Of a stretch of 31,839 nucleotides of DNA, positions 1 through 7,692 are shown piece after piece. The stretch spans positions 1 to 31,839 of the forward strand of contig JBGTBQ010000215.1 of assembly GCA_041749275.1 (NCBI GenBank), written 5' to 3'. The stretch comes from JBGTBQ01 sp041749275 (GTDB taxonomy: Bacteria > Acidobacteriota > Blastocatellia > Pyrinomonadales > Pyrinomonadaceae). Position numbers and translations under genes: made by a program. Each line of letters begins with the position of its first letter. Position 1 is the first letter of the stretch. The notes beneath the pieces are model-generated. The model did not search any database. It was not told the DNA's origin and saw only the letters and a program-made list of their open reading frames with translations.

Positions 1-996
1 CGAAGCGTCGAAGTGTTCGACGACGGCGAGAAGCGCGCTCTTCAAATAGGCTGAACCCTGTTTGTCCGCCGCGCCGAAGAAGAGCAGCTTGTCGGTGCGC
101 TCGCTGCCTTCCGGAATCAGTTTCGCCGGGTCAACCTGCAAAATCGTGCCGAGTCCGTGGCAGCGCTTGCACGCGCCATAGACCGAATTGAATGAGAACG
201 AGCGCGGCTCCAGCGGCGGCACGTTGATGCCGCAGTTCACGCAGGCCATGCGCTCCGAATAGAGTTTTTCCTCGCCGTCAACGACCGAGATCAGCACCGA
301 GCCGCCCGTCAACTTGAGCGCCGTGCGAATGGATTCGGTCAGACGTTCATTGATGCCGGGTTTGATGAGCAGGCGGTCAACCACCGCTTCGATGGTATGG
401 TTGCGCCGTTTGTCGAGCTTGATCTCTTCGTCGAGCGAAACGAGTTCGCCATCCACACGCGCGCGTAGGAATCCGTCTTTGGCGAGCTTCTCCAACTCCT
501 TCTTGAACTCGCCCTTGCGCCCACGAACAATCGGCGCGAGCACCATCACGCGCTCGCCTTCGGGCAGCACGAGCACGTTGAGCACGATCTGCTCGATGGA
601 CTGGCGCGTGATCTGTTCGCCGCAGACGTGGCAGTGCGGTTGGCCGACCGAAGAGAAGAGCAGGCGCAGATAGTCGTAAACTTCCGTCACCGTCCCCACG
701 GTCGAGCGCGGGCTGCGCGAGACGGTCTTCTGTTCGATGGAGATGGCGGGCGAGAGTCCGTCCACGGAATCAACGTCGGGGCGCTCCAACTGGTCGAGGA
801 ACTGGCGCGCGTAGGCCGAGAGAGATTCAACATAACGGCGCTGCCCCTCGGCGTAGATGGTGTCGAAGGCGAGCGAAGACTTGCCCGACCCGGAGAGTCC
901 CGTGATGACCGTCAGACGGTCGCGCGGAATCTCGACGCTGATGTTCTTCAGATTGTGCTGGCGCGCCCCGCGCACCGTAATGCGGTCAATTGCCAT
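1..996 (-). CDS. uvrA: UvrA, excinuclease ABC subunit A (N-terminal 332 residues; cut by window edge)
   Basis: ATPase that scans DNA for lesions and loads UvrB in nucleotide excision repair. The reading frame starts at ATG 996-994 and stays open to base 1, so only the N-terminal third is present. The protein opens MAIDRITVRGARQHNLKNI, then carries the Walker A loop GLSGSGKSSLAFDT at about residues 32-45 and the UvrA signature YVESLSAYARQFL. A CxxC pair (MACVNCG), followed about 20 residues later by a second one (CKRCHG), is the first zinc module of the family. It is divergent from pgsA, with 221 bp between the starts, and I see no strong Shine-Dalgarno site. Its functional partner uvrB lies about 10 kb away on the other strand. 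Identification is very secure; nothing can be said about the C-terminal half. Confidence 0.97.
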   Translation of the reverse strand, partial: MAIDRITVRGARQHNLKNISVEIPRDRLTVITGLSGSGKSSLAFDTIYAEGQRRYVESLSAYARQFLDQLERPDVDSVDGLSPAISIEQKTVSRSPRSTVGTVTEVYDYLRLLFSSVGQPHCHVCGEQITRQSIEQIVLNVLVLPEGERVMVLAPIVRGRKGEFKKELEKLAKDGFLRARVDGELVSLDEEIKLDKRRNHTIEAVVDRLLIKPGINERLTESIRTALKLTGGSVLISVVDGEEKLYSERMACVNCGINVPPLEPRSFSFNSVYGACKRCHGLGTILQVDPAKLIPEGSERTDKLLFFGAADKQGSAYLKSALLAVVEHFDAS

Positions 997-1129
997 TGCT
1001 TGAAACTGTCCGCGGTCGCTATAGTGAAGCCCAACGCTTGATGCGAAAACGACGATTTTAAACGACGCGGGACAAGCAGGCAAGGCAGCAACTCAATGAA
1101 ACGAGAAAGTCCGCAAGAAGATGGGGCTA

Positions 1130-1157
1130 TTGAAGTCGGACGCGGGTTTTTTATGGA
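1130..1157 (+). promoter_or_regulatory. Possible sigma70-type promoter for pgsA
   Basis: TTGAAG (1130-1135), a 16-nt spacer and TATGGA (1152-1157) lie about 60 bp ahead of the pgsA start. The match is only moderate and was found by eye. Confidence 0.3.
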
Positions 1158-1217
1158 CTTTGCCGGCGACGAAAGCGGAGTTTGAACTTACGAGGGACTT
1201 TGCGGCAAGGAGGGCGC

Positions 1218-1979
1218 GTGAATCTTCCCAACATACTAACGCTGTCGCGCATCTTCATCATCCCGCTACTCGTCGTCGTATTGCTGACGCCGTTCTCGGA
1301 GGATTGGTTCGGCGTCCAGCGCCACCTGCTCGGCGTCTCGCTCTTCCTCGCCGCCGCGCTTACGGATTACCTTGACGGACACATTGCGCGGAGCCGCGAT
1401 CAAGTGACGCGCTTCGGGAAATTGTTCGACCCCATCGCCGACAAACTACTCATCTCGGCGGCGCTGATCTCGCTCGTCGAGAATCGTCTGGCGCCGGCGT
1501 GGGCGGTTGTCATTATCGTCGGGCGCGAGTTCGCCGTCACGGGCCTGCGCTCGATGGCCGCCGCCGACGGCGTGATTATCGCGGCCTCGCGTTGGGGGAA
1601 GTTCAAGATGCTCTCGCAGGTGCTGGCGGTCGCCTTCCTGATCGCGTCGAGCGCGTCGGGCGAGCCGCCCGTGGCGAACTTCGGATATGCGTTCCCCGCG
1701 ATACAGTTCTGGTCGGTGCCGGAGTTGCGGACGGCTTTAAGCCACCTCTTCAGCAGTGACAACCAACTCACGGGAACTGACTTTCAGGTGCTTCTCTACA
1801 CCGCCGGGCGAGCCATGCTCTGGGTCGTCGTCATCTCGGCCTGCTACTCGATGTACGAATATTTCCGCGCCTTCTATCTCACGTTGATAAAGCGCGAAAA
1901 CCGCGACGAAGAGACGAGCATTACCGTCCTCCCGCCGCGCGCCGCGCCGTCGCCGCCAAAGGAAAAGAAAGTTGGGTGA
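1218..1979 (+). CDS. pgsA: CDP-diacylglycerol--glycerol-3-phosphate 3-phosphatidyltransferase
   Basis: Integral membrane enzyme making phosphatidylglycerophosphate from CDP-diacylglycerol and glycerol-3-phosphate, the first committed step to phosphatidylglycerol and cardiolipin. The N-terminus MNLPNILTLSRI is typical of PgsA. The CDP-alcohol phosphotransferase motif is complete: DYLDGHIAR, eight residues, then GKLFDPIAD. Several hydrophobic stretches follow. I chose GTG 1218 because AAGGAGGG lies at 1207-1214 and the family N-terminus begins there; an in-frame TTG at 1182 would add 12 residues without family support. At 253 aa it is longer than the usual 180-200. The excess is a hydrophobic C-terminal segment and a charged Pro/Lys-rich tail. 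It converges on the secreted-protein gene at 2112-3101 across a hairpin-forming repeat. Confidence 0.93.
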   Translation: MNLPNILTLSRIFIIPLLVVVLLTPFSEDWFGVQRHLLGVSLFLAAALTDYLDGHIARSRDQVTRFGKLFDPIADKLLISAALISLVENRLAPAWAVVIIVGREFAVTGLRSMAAADGVIIAASRWGKFKMLSQVLAVAFLIASSASGEPPVANFGYAFPAIQFWSVPELRTALSHLFSSDNQLTGTDFQVLLYTAGRAMLWVVVISACYSMYEYFRAFYLTLIKRENRDEETSITVLPPRAAPSPPKEKKVG

Positions 1980-1980
1980 G

Positions 1981-2107
1981 AGCACTCAGCATTCAGCGGT
2001 CGGCTTTCAGATTTAATCTTCTCCATCACCGAGTTGCTACCGTCAATACGGCGTGATTTCGGTTCGGAGAGAAAGCTGAATGCTGACCGCTGAGTGCTGA
2101 CCGCTGA
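1981..2107. repeat. Heptad-periodic inverted repeat A between convergent genes
   Basis: The right arm (2076-2107) is a run of degenerate 7-mers of form CTGANNG: CTGAATG, CTGACCG, CTGAGTG, CTGACCG. The left arm (1981-2010) read on the minus strand gives CTGAAAG, CCGACCG, CTGAATG, CTGAGTG. The arms begin right after the pgsA stop and end 4 bp before the stop of the convergent gene. The structure could act as a two-way terminator, but it lacks a T-tract. Confidence 0.75.
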
Positions 2108-2111
2108 TTCG

Positions 2112-3101
2112 TTACTGCACCTCGACGTGGTCGCCGGTGTGAATCTCCTGCACGGTGCGGGTAATGACCGCCGTGGCGGTGCGCGCTTCGACGCGGAGGA
2201 TGACGATCTCGCCGACGACCTTGCGCGGGACAGGCGGGCGGCGCTTGAAGATTTTTGGCGACGTGACGGTCTCGCCCTTGACGTTGTCGTTAACTCTCTT
2301 CAGGCGCTGGGACTGAATGGAGAACTTTCCGCCGCGAAACTCATCGCTCTCGTAGCCGTCACGGGCGTTCCTCGTGATTTCGTCGCCATAGTCAACGATG
2401 ACGCCTTTGTGGTTCGGGCGAAAGACCGTCAGATAGTCGCCGGGCTTGACGTTGTCTTCCGCGCCGAGGTCAATGAAGACGACCTGATCGAGCGAGAGCG
2501 CTTCCCGCGTATCGCGCGCGAGCACGATGCGGCCCGTCTGTTTGCCGGTCGGTTCGGCGAACGGGTCGAGCACGCCCTCGGCACGCCCGGCGGGCGCGGG
2601 GACGCCGCGCGGCGTGTGCAACAGGTCTCCATGAAGCAGGTTGTCGCAAGAGTTAAGGACGAGCGCTACCGAACTGCCATTCCTGACTCGGACGACGCGA
2701 ACGCGCCCGACTTCCTGCGTATAGACGCCAAGCGAGCCTTTCTTCCGGCTGAACTTCGATTTGAACTGCCCGCGCGGGCGCAGCACCGCGAACTCTTGCC
2801 CAACTTTTAAGCCTTCCTGTACGCTGCCGCTGATGAAGACGTAATCGCCCTCACTGTAAAATCTTTGCGCTTGCTCTTCTTGACCACCGACGATTTCCAA
2901 GCCCGACTCGGTTGGCGTGAGCGTGATAAAGCCGCCGCAGGCGACCTCGCTGGCCCGCGCCGCGGGGGCGATAGTTTCAGCCGGCTGGCGACCGGGCTGG
3001 CCGTCTCCATCCTGCGCTCTTACCGCGAAAGGACAGACGGCGCATAACAAAAGTGCAACCGCGAGCACTTTAAAGTTCTGGGCAAATAGGTTACGACGCA
3101 C
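2112..3101 (-). CDS. Secreted protein of unknown function with repeated beta-type GD(Y/H) motifs
   Basis: A 329-residue exported protein. Residues 1-29 form a signal peptide: basic MRRN, hydrophobic core VLAVALLLCAVCPFAV, cleavage near VRAQD. The mature part has three related segments: SVQEGLKVGQEFAVLRP, AEDNVKPGDYLTVFRPN and, at the extreme C-terminus, VQEIHTGDHVEVQ. Such 'GD...V' strands resemble the small beta domain at the end of FlgT-like proteins, but I cannot confirm a family. Start GTG 3101 is chosen because AAGGAGA lies 8 nt upstream and the signal peptide starts there. It has its own predicted promoter and no operon partner. A 238-codon frame on the opposite strand has none of these signals. 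Likely periplasmic; role unknown. Confidence 0.82.
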   Translation of the reverse strand: MRRNLFAQNFKVLAVALLLCAVCPFAVRAQDGDGQPGRQPAETIAPAARASEVACGGFITLTPTESGLEIVGGQEEQAQRFYSEGDYVFISGSVQEGLKVGQEFAVLRPRGQFKSKFSRKKGSLGVYTQEVGRVRVVRVRNGSSVALVLNSCDNLLHGDLLHTPRGVPAPAGRAEGVLDPFAEPTGKQTGRIVLARDTREALSLDQVVFIDLGAEDNVKPGDYLTVFRPNHKGVIVDYGDEITRNARDGYESDEFRGGKFSIQSQRLKRVNDNVKGETVTSPKIFKRRPPVPRKVVGEIVILRVEARTATAVITRTVQEIHTGDHVEVQ

Positions 3102-3255
3102 GGGAAATCTCCTTGTCAGTCGGATACATTTCAGGAATTTGGTCTCTCAGGCGGGGACTTTCGGCCTGAAGCTTCGGGGCTTTCGGCAAGCGGGGCAACG
3201 GGTTCGAGGCGCGAGGGGCGATGGATCGGATAATAGCCCCCGGCGGGCAATAATC

Positions 3256-3285
3256 ATCCTACTGGCAGGAGCACCGTAACGTCAA
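3256..3285 (-). promoter_or_regulatory. Putative sigma70-type promoter of the secreted-protein gene
   Basis: On the minus strand TTGACG (3285-3280), an 18-nt spacer and TAGGAT (3261-3256) match 5/6 and 4/6 of the consensus. This would give a leader of about 150 nt before the GTG start. Confidence 0.4.
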
Positions 3286-3332
3286 CGAATTTGTTTCCGG
3301 GCAATAAATTTCAGACTTACTGACTCCAGACT

Positions 3333-3815
3333 TCAGTTTGCCGGCTCCAGACTTTCACGGAGGCGGCGAATCTGTGCGGCGTGGTTGTGAGCGTGTGCCG
3401 CGTAGATTCTGAGCCAATCCTCGGCGGTGTAGCGCCCGCTGTCGGAGTGGACGCCTTCGCGCGCCCAGTCGTCGTCGTTCATCGTGTCGAGAAGCTGCGC
3501 GGTGGTCGCGCGTGAGCCGCGGAGCGCGTCGAGCGCGGGAGCGATGTCGCGGTCATTGTAGTTGAGACGCAGGGCGTAAGATTCCTGATCGTAGCCCTGA
3601 ATGACGGGGTTGTCTTCGGTCAGGAGTTTTCGCAGACGGATGGCGCTGTTCATTTCGCTATCGGCGAGGTGCTGGACGATCTCGCGCGCGCTCCACTTGC
3701 CGGGCAATGGATGTTCGCCCAACTTGTCCGCGGGGAAGCCTTCGAGGCTCGTCAACACCTCGTCGTAACCTGCCGCGTATTGTGCGATGAGTGCTTGTCT
3801 TTCGTCTTGGTTCAT
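3333..3815 (-). CDS. DinB-superfamily (YfiT-like) metal-dependent protein
   Basis: A 160-residue helical-bundle protein of the DinB/YfiT superfamily, whose members bind a divalent metal and include thiol-dependent S-transferases. Evidence is the N-terminal helix, the PGKWSAREIVQHLADSE segment (His49), and the late AAHAHNHAAQIRRLRE helix (His141, His145). These three histidines fit the family's metal site. I start at ATG 3815: GGAG lies 5 nt upstream and the four-helix fold begins there. A longer in-frame reading to 3905 adds 30 residues unlike the family. On the minus strand a TACAAT (3895-3890) could be a -10 box, but no good -35 is visible. The substrate cannot be inferred. Confidence 0.85.
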   Translation of the reverse strand: MNQDERQALIAQYAAGYDEVLTSLEGFPADKLGEHPLPGKWSAREIVQHLADSEMNSAIRLRKLLTEDNPVIQGYDQESYALRLNYNDRDIAPALDALRGSRATTAQLLDTMNDDDWAREGVHSDSGRYTAEDWLRIYAAHAHNHAAQIRRLRESLEPAN

Positions 3816-4208
3816 AACTCTCCAAAGGGTCGGCACAGTCAACTTGATTAAGCTTTGAAAGCGAGGCGGCGCATGAGTCGTGCTTCGGCATTGTACATAA
3901 CACACAAACGAAAAGTTTTGAAATCTCCGGTAAAGAGAAAAGGGAAACCGCCACGGAAAAAGGTCAGGACGGCATGGCGATTAACCCAGTGTGGAAAGTC
4001 GAATCGGGATGATGGCTCGTAAATGATTGAGGTGCTTCAATATGTACAGTGTGAGACAGAAACGGCCCGGATGAACTTGAGCAACTTAATGCTTGAGTTT
4101 GCCGTGCTTAACCTGTTATATTTCCAAAGTCCGGGCGGCGTCCGTTTCTTGTCGGCGCACCGGTTGGCGGGCCGCCCCGGCTCGCTCCCTTGACCAAAAC
4201 TGCCTGCG
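3816..4208. other. 393-bp intergenic region between divergent genes
   Basis: This holds the upstream regions of the DinB-like gene (minus) and the response regulator (plus). Apart from the promoter at 4093-4122, I see no gene, repeat or terminator. It is more AT-rich than its surroundings. Confidence 0.6.
4093..4122 (+). promoter_or_regulatory. Putative sigma70-type promoter of the response regulator
   Basis: TTGAGT (4093-4098), an 18-nt spacer and TATATT (4117-4122) match 4/6 and 5/6 of the consensus. The predicted leader is about 80 nt. It could also drive the two HEAT-repeat genes downstream. Confidence 0.45.
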
Positions 4209-4985
4209 ATGAGCACAAGACCCGCTACCAGCACCACCAGAAAAGATGCGGAAGAGGAACTGCCCGAAGCGGGCGACCGCAAGCTTAATCTTCTCGTCAT
4301 CGAAGATGACGAGAAGATTCTGGAGATGATTAACGAGCACTTCTCTCGCGCCGGTTTCAGTGTGCAGACGGCGGAGGACGGGCTGTCGGGTGTGCAGTTG
4401 GCGATGAATGAACGACCCGATGTGATCCTGCTCGACCTGATGCTGCCCAAGATGGACGGGCTGGCGGTCTGCCGCGAGTTGCGTGAGAAGGCGCCGTACA
4501 TTCCGATCCTGATGTTGACGGCGAAGGACGATGTGGTGGATAAGGTGCTCGGTCTGGAGATGGGGGCGGATGACTATATCACCAAGCCCTTCTCCCTGCG
4601 CGAACTCGAAGCGCGAATCAAGAGCGTGATGCGCCGCGTCCGCACGGCGGCGCGCACCGAGACCGCGAGCGAAGAGGCGCCGGTCGTGCGCGGAAGGCTG
4701 CGTATTGACCCATCGAAGCGCGAGGTGATGATCGGCGACCGGCAGGTGGAACTCACACCGAAGGAGTTCGAACTGCTTCGGTTGTTTGCCTCCAATCCCG
4801 GTCGCGTGTTTCCGCGCAAGTACCTGCTGGAGAAAATCTGGGACTACTCCTACGAAGGCTACGACCGCACTATTGACTCGCACATCAACCGTCTGCGTGC
4901 GAAGATCGAAGAGAACCCGGAAAACCCTCAGATGGTTCTCACTGTCTGGGGCATCGGTTACAAATTCAGCGACGAGCAGCGATAA
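4209..4985 (+). CDS. OmpR/PhoB-family response regulator (orphan)
   Basis: A 258-residue DNA-binding response regulator. The receiver domain (about residues 26-145) has the acidic pocket in LLVIEDDEK, the phospho-acceptor Asp76 in LLDLMLPKMDG, Thr104 in LMLTAKDD and Lys126 in ITKPFS. The C-terminal winged helix (about 160-256) has the OmpR signatures LTPKEFELL, RTIDSHINRLRAKI and VWGIGYKF. An unusual 25-residue charged, Thr-rich extension precedes the receiver. No histidine kinase is next to it, so its sensor is unknown. The next gene downstream on the same strand is the first of two HEAT-repeat membrane proteins, 125 bp away, which makes those proteins plausible targets or partners. The ATG start lacks a clear ribosome site. 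Confidence 0.95.
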   Translation: MSTRPATSTTRKDAEEELPEAGDRKLNLLVIEDDEKILEMINEHFSRAGFSVQTAEDGLSGVQLAMNERPDVILLDLMLPKMDGLAVCRELREKAPYIPILMLTAKDDVVDKVLGLEMGADDYITKPFSLRELEARIKSVMRRVRTAARTETASEEAPVVRGRLRIDPSKREVMIGDRQVELTPKEFELLRLFASNPGRVFPRKYLLEKIWDYSYEGYDRTIDSHINRLRAKIEENPENPQMVLTVWGIGYKFSDEQR

Positions 4986-5072
4986 CCGAGCTGCTCTCTA
5001 CTCCTGAAGAACGGGCGACGAGCAACGCCCCCGCTCGCGTCCACTATCCCATCAACAACTCTTGACCTCACC

Positions 5073-5088
5073 GCCCGCATGGGCGGGG
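5073..5088. repeat. Short hairpin upstream of the HEAT-repeat gene
   Basis: CCGCCC and GGGCGG are separated by 4 nt. There is no T-tract, so a terminator is unlikely; a small leader structure is possible. Confidence 0.3.
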
Positions 5089-5110
5089 ACTCGCCTGAAA
5101 GAATAATGCC

Positions 5111-7615
5111 ATGATTAAGGAATGGTCTCGCATAATGATTGCTGCCCCGAAGTCGAAGCGCCTTGTCGGTCTCGGAGCTTCGTGGTGGATGAGAATCGGA
5201 CTGGTCGCCGCGCTCGGCGCGTGGGTAGTCTTATCTCCGCCGGAGCCGCAGAGCGCACAGCAGCGTCTCAGAGAGGCTGCCGTGAAGGTGACGGGCATTG
5301 CCTCGAACGGCGGCACGGTGACGATCACCGCCGATGGGCCGCTCACGCGCGCGCAGACTTTTCAGTCCGCGGGATGGTTCCACGTCGTCATCGTCCACGG
5401 GCAGACCGAGCTAGGCAGGAGCGCGCCGGGCGGGATTCGGATTCAGCGCATCAGCGACTCGCTCGAAATTCTCATCCCGATCAAATCAGGCGCAAGCGTC
5501 ACCGTCCATCCGCGCGGCGACCGGCTCGATCTCAATATCGAAGGCGGGGTCGAGAGTCGAGTCGAAAGGGACATTCCACGGGAGACCGCGCTAACTGAGC
5601 CGGCGCGCGCGCGGAGAGAGTCCCGCGCGCCAGACGCCGCGACTGAGGGCATAGGCCGTGAAGCCGAGCGGCGTAGCGCGCGGACTGAGCAGACAGCGGT
5701 CGGGCAGGCGCCTACGCATAAGAAACAACAAGTCGTTGAGAAGCCTGCCGCAGCCGCGCAGAGCAATATGAAGAGCGTCTCGTCCGCGCCCTCTCCATTA
5801 CCCGCGACACAAAGCGACGACGCCCTCGCCGCGCCTGTCACGGCGGTGACAAATGCGCCGCAAAATTCCGAAGTTTCTCCGGTCATGGCGGCCCCGGATG
5901 CTCAGGCAAATATTGATGGGGCAGGAAATTGGGGAGATATCATCTTCTCAATGCCGGTGCTACTGGCGTTGTTGGGAGGCGTGCTGGCGCTGATTGCTTA
6001 CCTCGTCATCCGTCGGCGCCGGGGAGGGGCTGAAGCGGATGGGAACTGGGTGTCTGAGAAAACAGCGAGCAGAAGCGAGAAGAAGACCGGCAAGGCTGGA
6101 AGATTGGAGAGCATGGCGAGCGCGGCGTCGGGCTTGAAGCCATTCGTGAATTTCAGAGGCGACCGGCGCAAGGATTCTGTTCCCGTGCCGTTTGAACGCC
6201 GCAAGGGTGGACACGGAGCCGAGGACTTAGCGTCGCGGCAGGTGAAGTTCGCCACGACTGAGACGGCGGGAAATGGTCATCCTTCCGAGCGAAGGCAGGA
6301 GACGAGGACGGCGACAGTGCCTTCCGTTCTCTTTGGCGCGTACCGGATTGATCAGGAAGTGGCGCAACTCGTCGTCGGCGGCCCGCACAGCATCGAAGTG
6401 CTCTCTTCGCGCGCGGTGGATGACAGACGCGCGGTCGAGACTTCGCTGCTAAAGGTGTTGCGGGCGCAAGAGACCGACGAGGACGGTCGGCGGCGCGCGC
6501 GCACGGCCCTCGAAGATTACGGTTTCGTGGCGCGGCAGAACGCAACGCTGTTGCTCGCGTCAAACGCCTACGAGCGCACCTCGGCGGCGCGCACGCTCGG
6601 CGAGATGATTTCGGCGCAGGCGCTGCCGTTCCTGACCGAGGCGCTCTATGACGGAGATGCGGGCGTTCGTACTGAGGCGGTCAAAGCCCTCGGAATGCTT
6701 GGGCTACCCTCCTCCATCGGCGCGCTGCTCGACGTGGCACGGCGACACCCCGACATCCCGGCCATGATCCTCAGTCCGGCGCTCACGGCCTGCTCGGTCG
6801 AATCGCTGGACACCGGTTCGTCTTTATTTGAGGAAGGCTTGACGCTCGCGCAGGCCGAGAGCGCCGAGCAGTTCGTGAGCGAGATGCGAGCCATCGAACA
6901 CGTCAAGGAAGTGAGTCAACTGCCCGAATGGCTCGAAGACCAGACGCTTCAGGAAGCGCTCGACCGTCTGGATAACGCCGGCGTGGAGACGCGGATTGCG
7001 GCGACACAGTCGCTGGCGATGTTTCAGGTACGGCGTGCGGTCGAGGCGCTGACGGCGATGGCGGTCAGCGACGAGGCGGCGGCGGTGCGTGCGGCGGCTG
7101 TGACCGCGCTCGGCTCGATTGACCACGAGTCGGTCTTCGCGCCGGTGCTGATCGGGATGGCGGACGAGTCGCGTGAGGTACGCGCGGCGGCGGCTCGCAC
7201 TCTCTCACGTCTGAGCTTCGAGCGCGCGGACGCTTACATGCACGTTGCCGAGACGGCGGACAGTCCGACGCTCTGCGCGGTGGCCCGCGCCTGCATCAAT
7301 GCGGGCCTCGCCACACAGGCCGTCAATCGTCTGGCGAGCGATGACAGGCGCCAAGCTTATGAGGCGTTCTCCGTCCTCTCGCTCATGGTGAAGGGCGGAG
7401 AGGCGCAGGTGATCCTCGACGCGGTTGAGAGCCATCAGGACACAGCCGTCCGGATGGCGGCGGTTCATCTGCTCGGACTGATGGACGACCCCGACCTCGC
7501 CGCGCGGCTTCAACTGATCGCCGAGCGGGTGGCGCTGCCCGCGCCCGTGTGCGCCGCGATTCTGGAGGTGGCCGGGCGGGTCGCGCTCGCGCGACAGGAG
7601 ATGATGGAGGCTTGA
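5111..7615 (+). CDS. AMIN-like/HEAT-repeat membrane protein, paralogue 1
   Basis: An 834-residue protein I cannot assign to a named family. In order: an uncleaved signal-anchor or signal helix (about 28-43); an AMIN-like beta domain (about 56-146, with WFHVVIVHG and DRLDLNIEGG); a basic, Ala/Pro/Ser-rich linker; a second membrane helix (about 278-300, ending RRRR); a basic linker; then HEAT repeats (about 443-830, with repeated ALYDGDAGVRTEAVKALG and VRAAAVTALGSID units). The basic residues after the second helix and the helical repeats suggest a periplasmic AMIN-like domain joined to a cytoplasmic HEAT scaffold. AMIN domains often bind envelope polymers, so an envelope-sensing or scaffold role is inferred only. 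An ATG 24 bp downstream (residue 9) is an alternative start. The next gene has the same architecture and a clearly similar C-terminus. Confidence 0.85.
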   Translation: MIKEWSRIMIAAPKSKRLVGLGASWWMRIGLVAALGAWVVLSPPEPQSAQQRLREAAVKVTGIASNGGTVTITADGPLTRAQTFQSAGWFHVVIVHGQTELGRSAPGGIRIQRISDSLEILIPIKSGASVTVHPRGDRLDLNIEGGVESRVERDIPRETALTEPARARRESRAPDAATEGIGREAERRSARTEQTAVGQAPTHKKQQVVEKPAAAAQSNMKSVSSAPSPLPATQSDDALAAPVTAVTNAPQNSEVSPVMAAPDAQANIDGAGNWGDIIFSMPVLLALLGGVLALIAYLVIRRRRGGAEADGNWVSEKTASRSEKKTGKAGRLESMASAASGLKPFVNFRGDRRKDSVPVPFERRKGGHGAEDLASRQVKFATTETAGNGHPSERRQETRTATVPSVLFGAYRIDQEVAQLVVGGPHSIEVLSSRAVDDRRAVETSLLKVLRAQETDEDGRRRARTALEDYGFVARQNATLLLASNAYERTSAARTLGEMISAQALPFLTEALYDGDAGVRTEAVKALGMLGLPSSIGALLDVARRHPDIPAMILSPALTACSVESLDTGSSLFEEGLTLAQAESAEQFVSEMRAIEHVKEVSQLPEWLEDQTLQEALDRLDNAGVETRIAATQSLAMFQVRRAVEALTAMAVSDEAAAVRAAAVTALGSIDHESVFAPVLIGMADESREVRAAAARTLSRLSFERADAYMHVAETADSPTLCAVARACINAGLATQAVNRLASDDRRQAYEAFSVLSLMVKGGEAQVILDAVESHQDTAVRMAAVHLLGLMDDPDLAARLQLIAERVALPAPVCAAILEVAGRVALARQEMMEA

Positions 7616-7623
7616 AATGTTTG

Positions 7624-7653
7624 GTGACAACCGGGTCAGCCATGTTGCATAAT
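7624..7653 (+). promoter_or_regulatory. Putative sigma70-type promoter between the two HEAT-repeat genes
   Basis: GTGACA (7624-7629), an 18-nt spacer and CATAAT (7648-7653) match 5/6 and 5/6. Transcription would begin near 7660, after the ATG at 7642 but before the ATG at 7693, which supports the latter as the start of the downstream gene. Confidence 0.4.
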
Positions 7654-7692
7654 GCGACAGCCTGCAACCGTTTTTTGAATGAATCTACCGCA

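Noticed and set aside
1121..1160. GTCCG/CGGAC stem followed by a T-run upstream of pgsA, considered as a terminator
   Set aside because: Only five pairs with a large loop, in a region between divergent genes where no transcript should end.
2094..2810. 238-codon plus-strand frame
   Set aside because: Opposite the secreted-protein gene, which has a signal peptide and ribosome site; this frame has neither.
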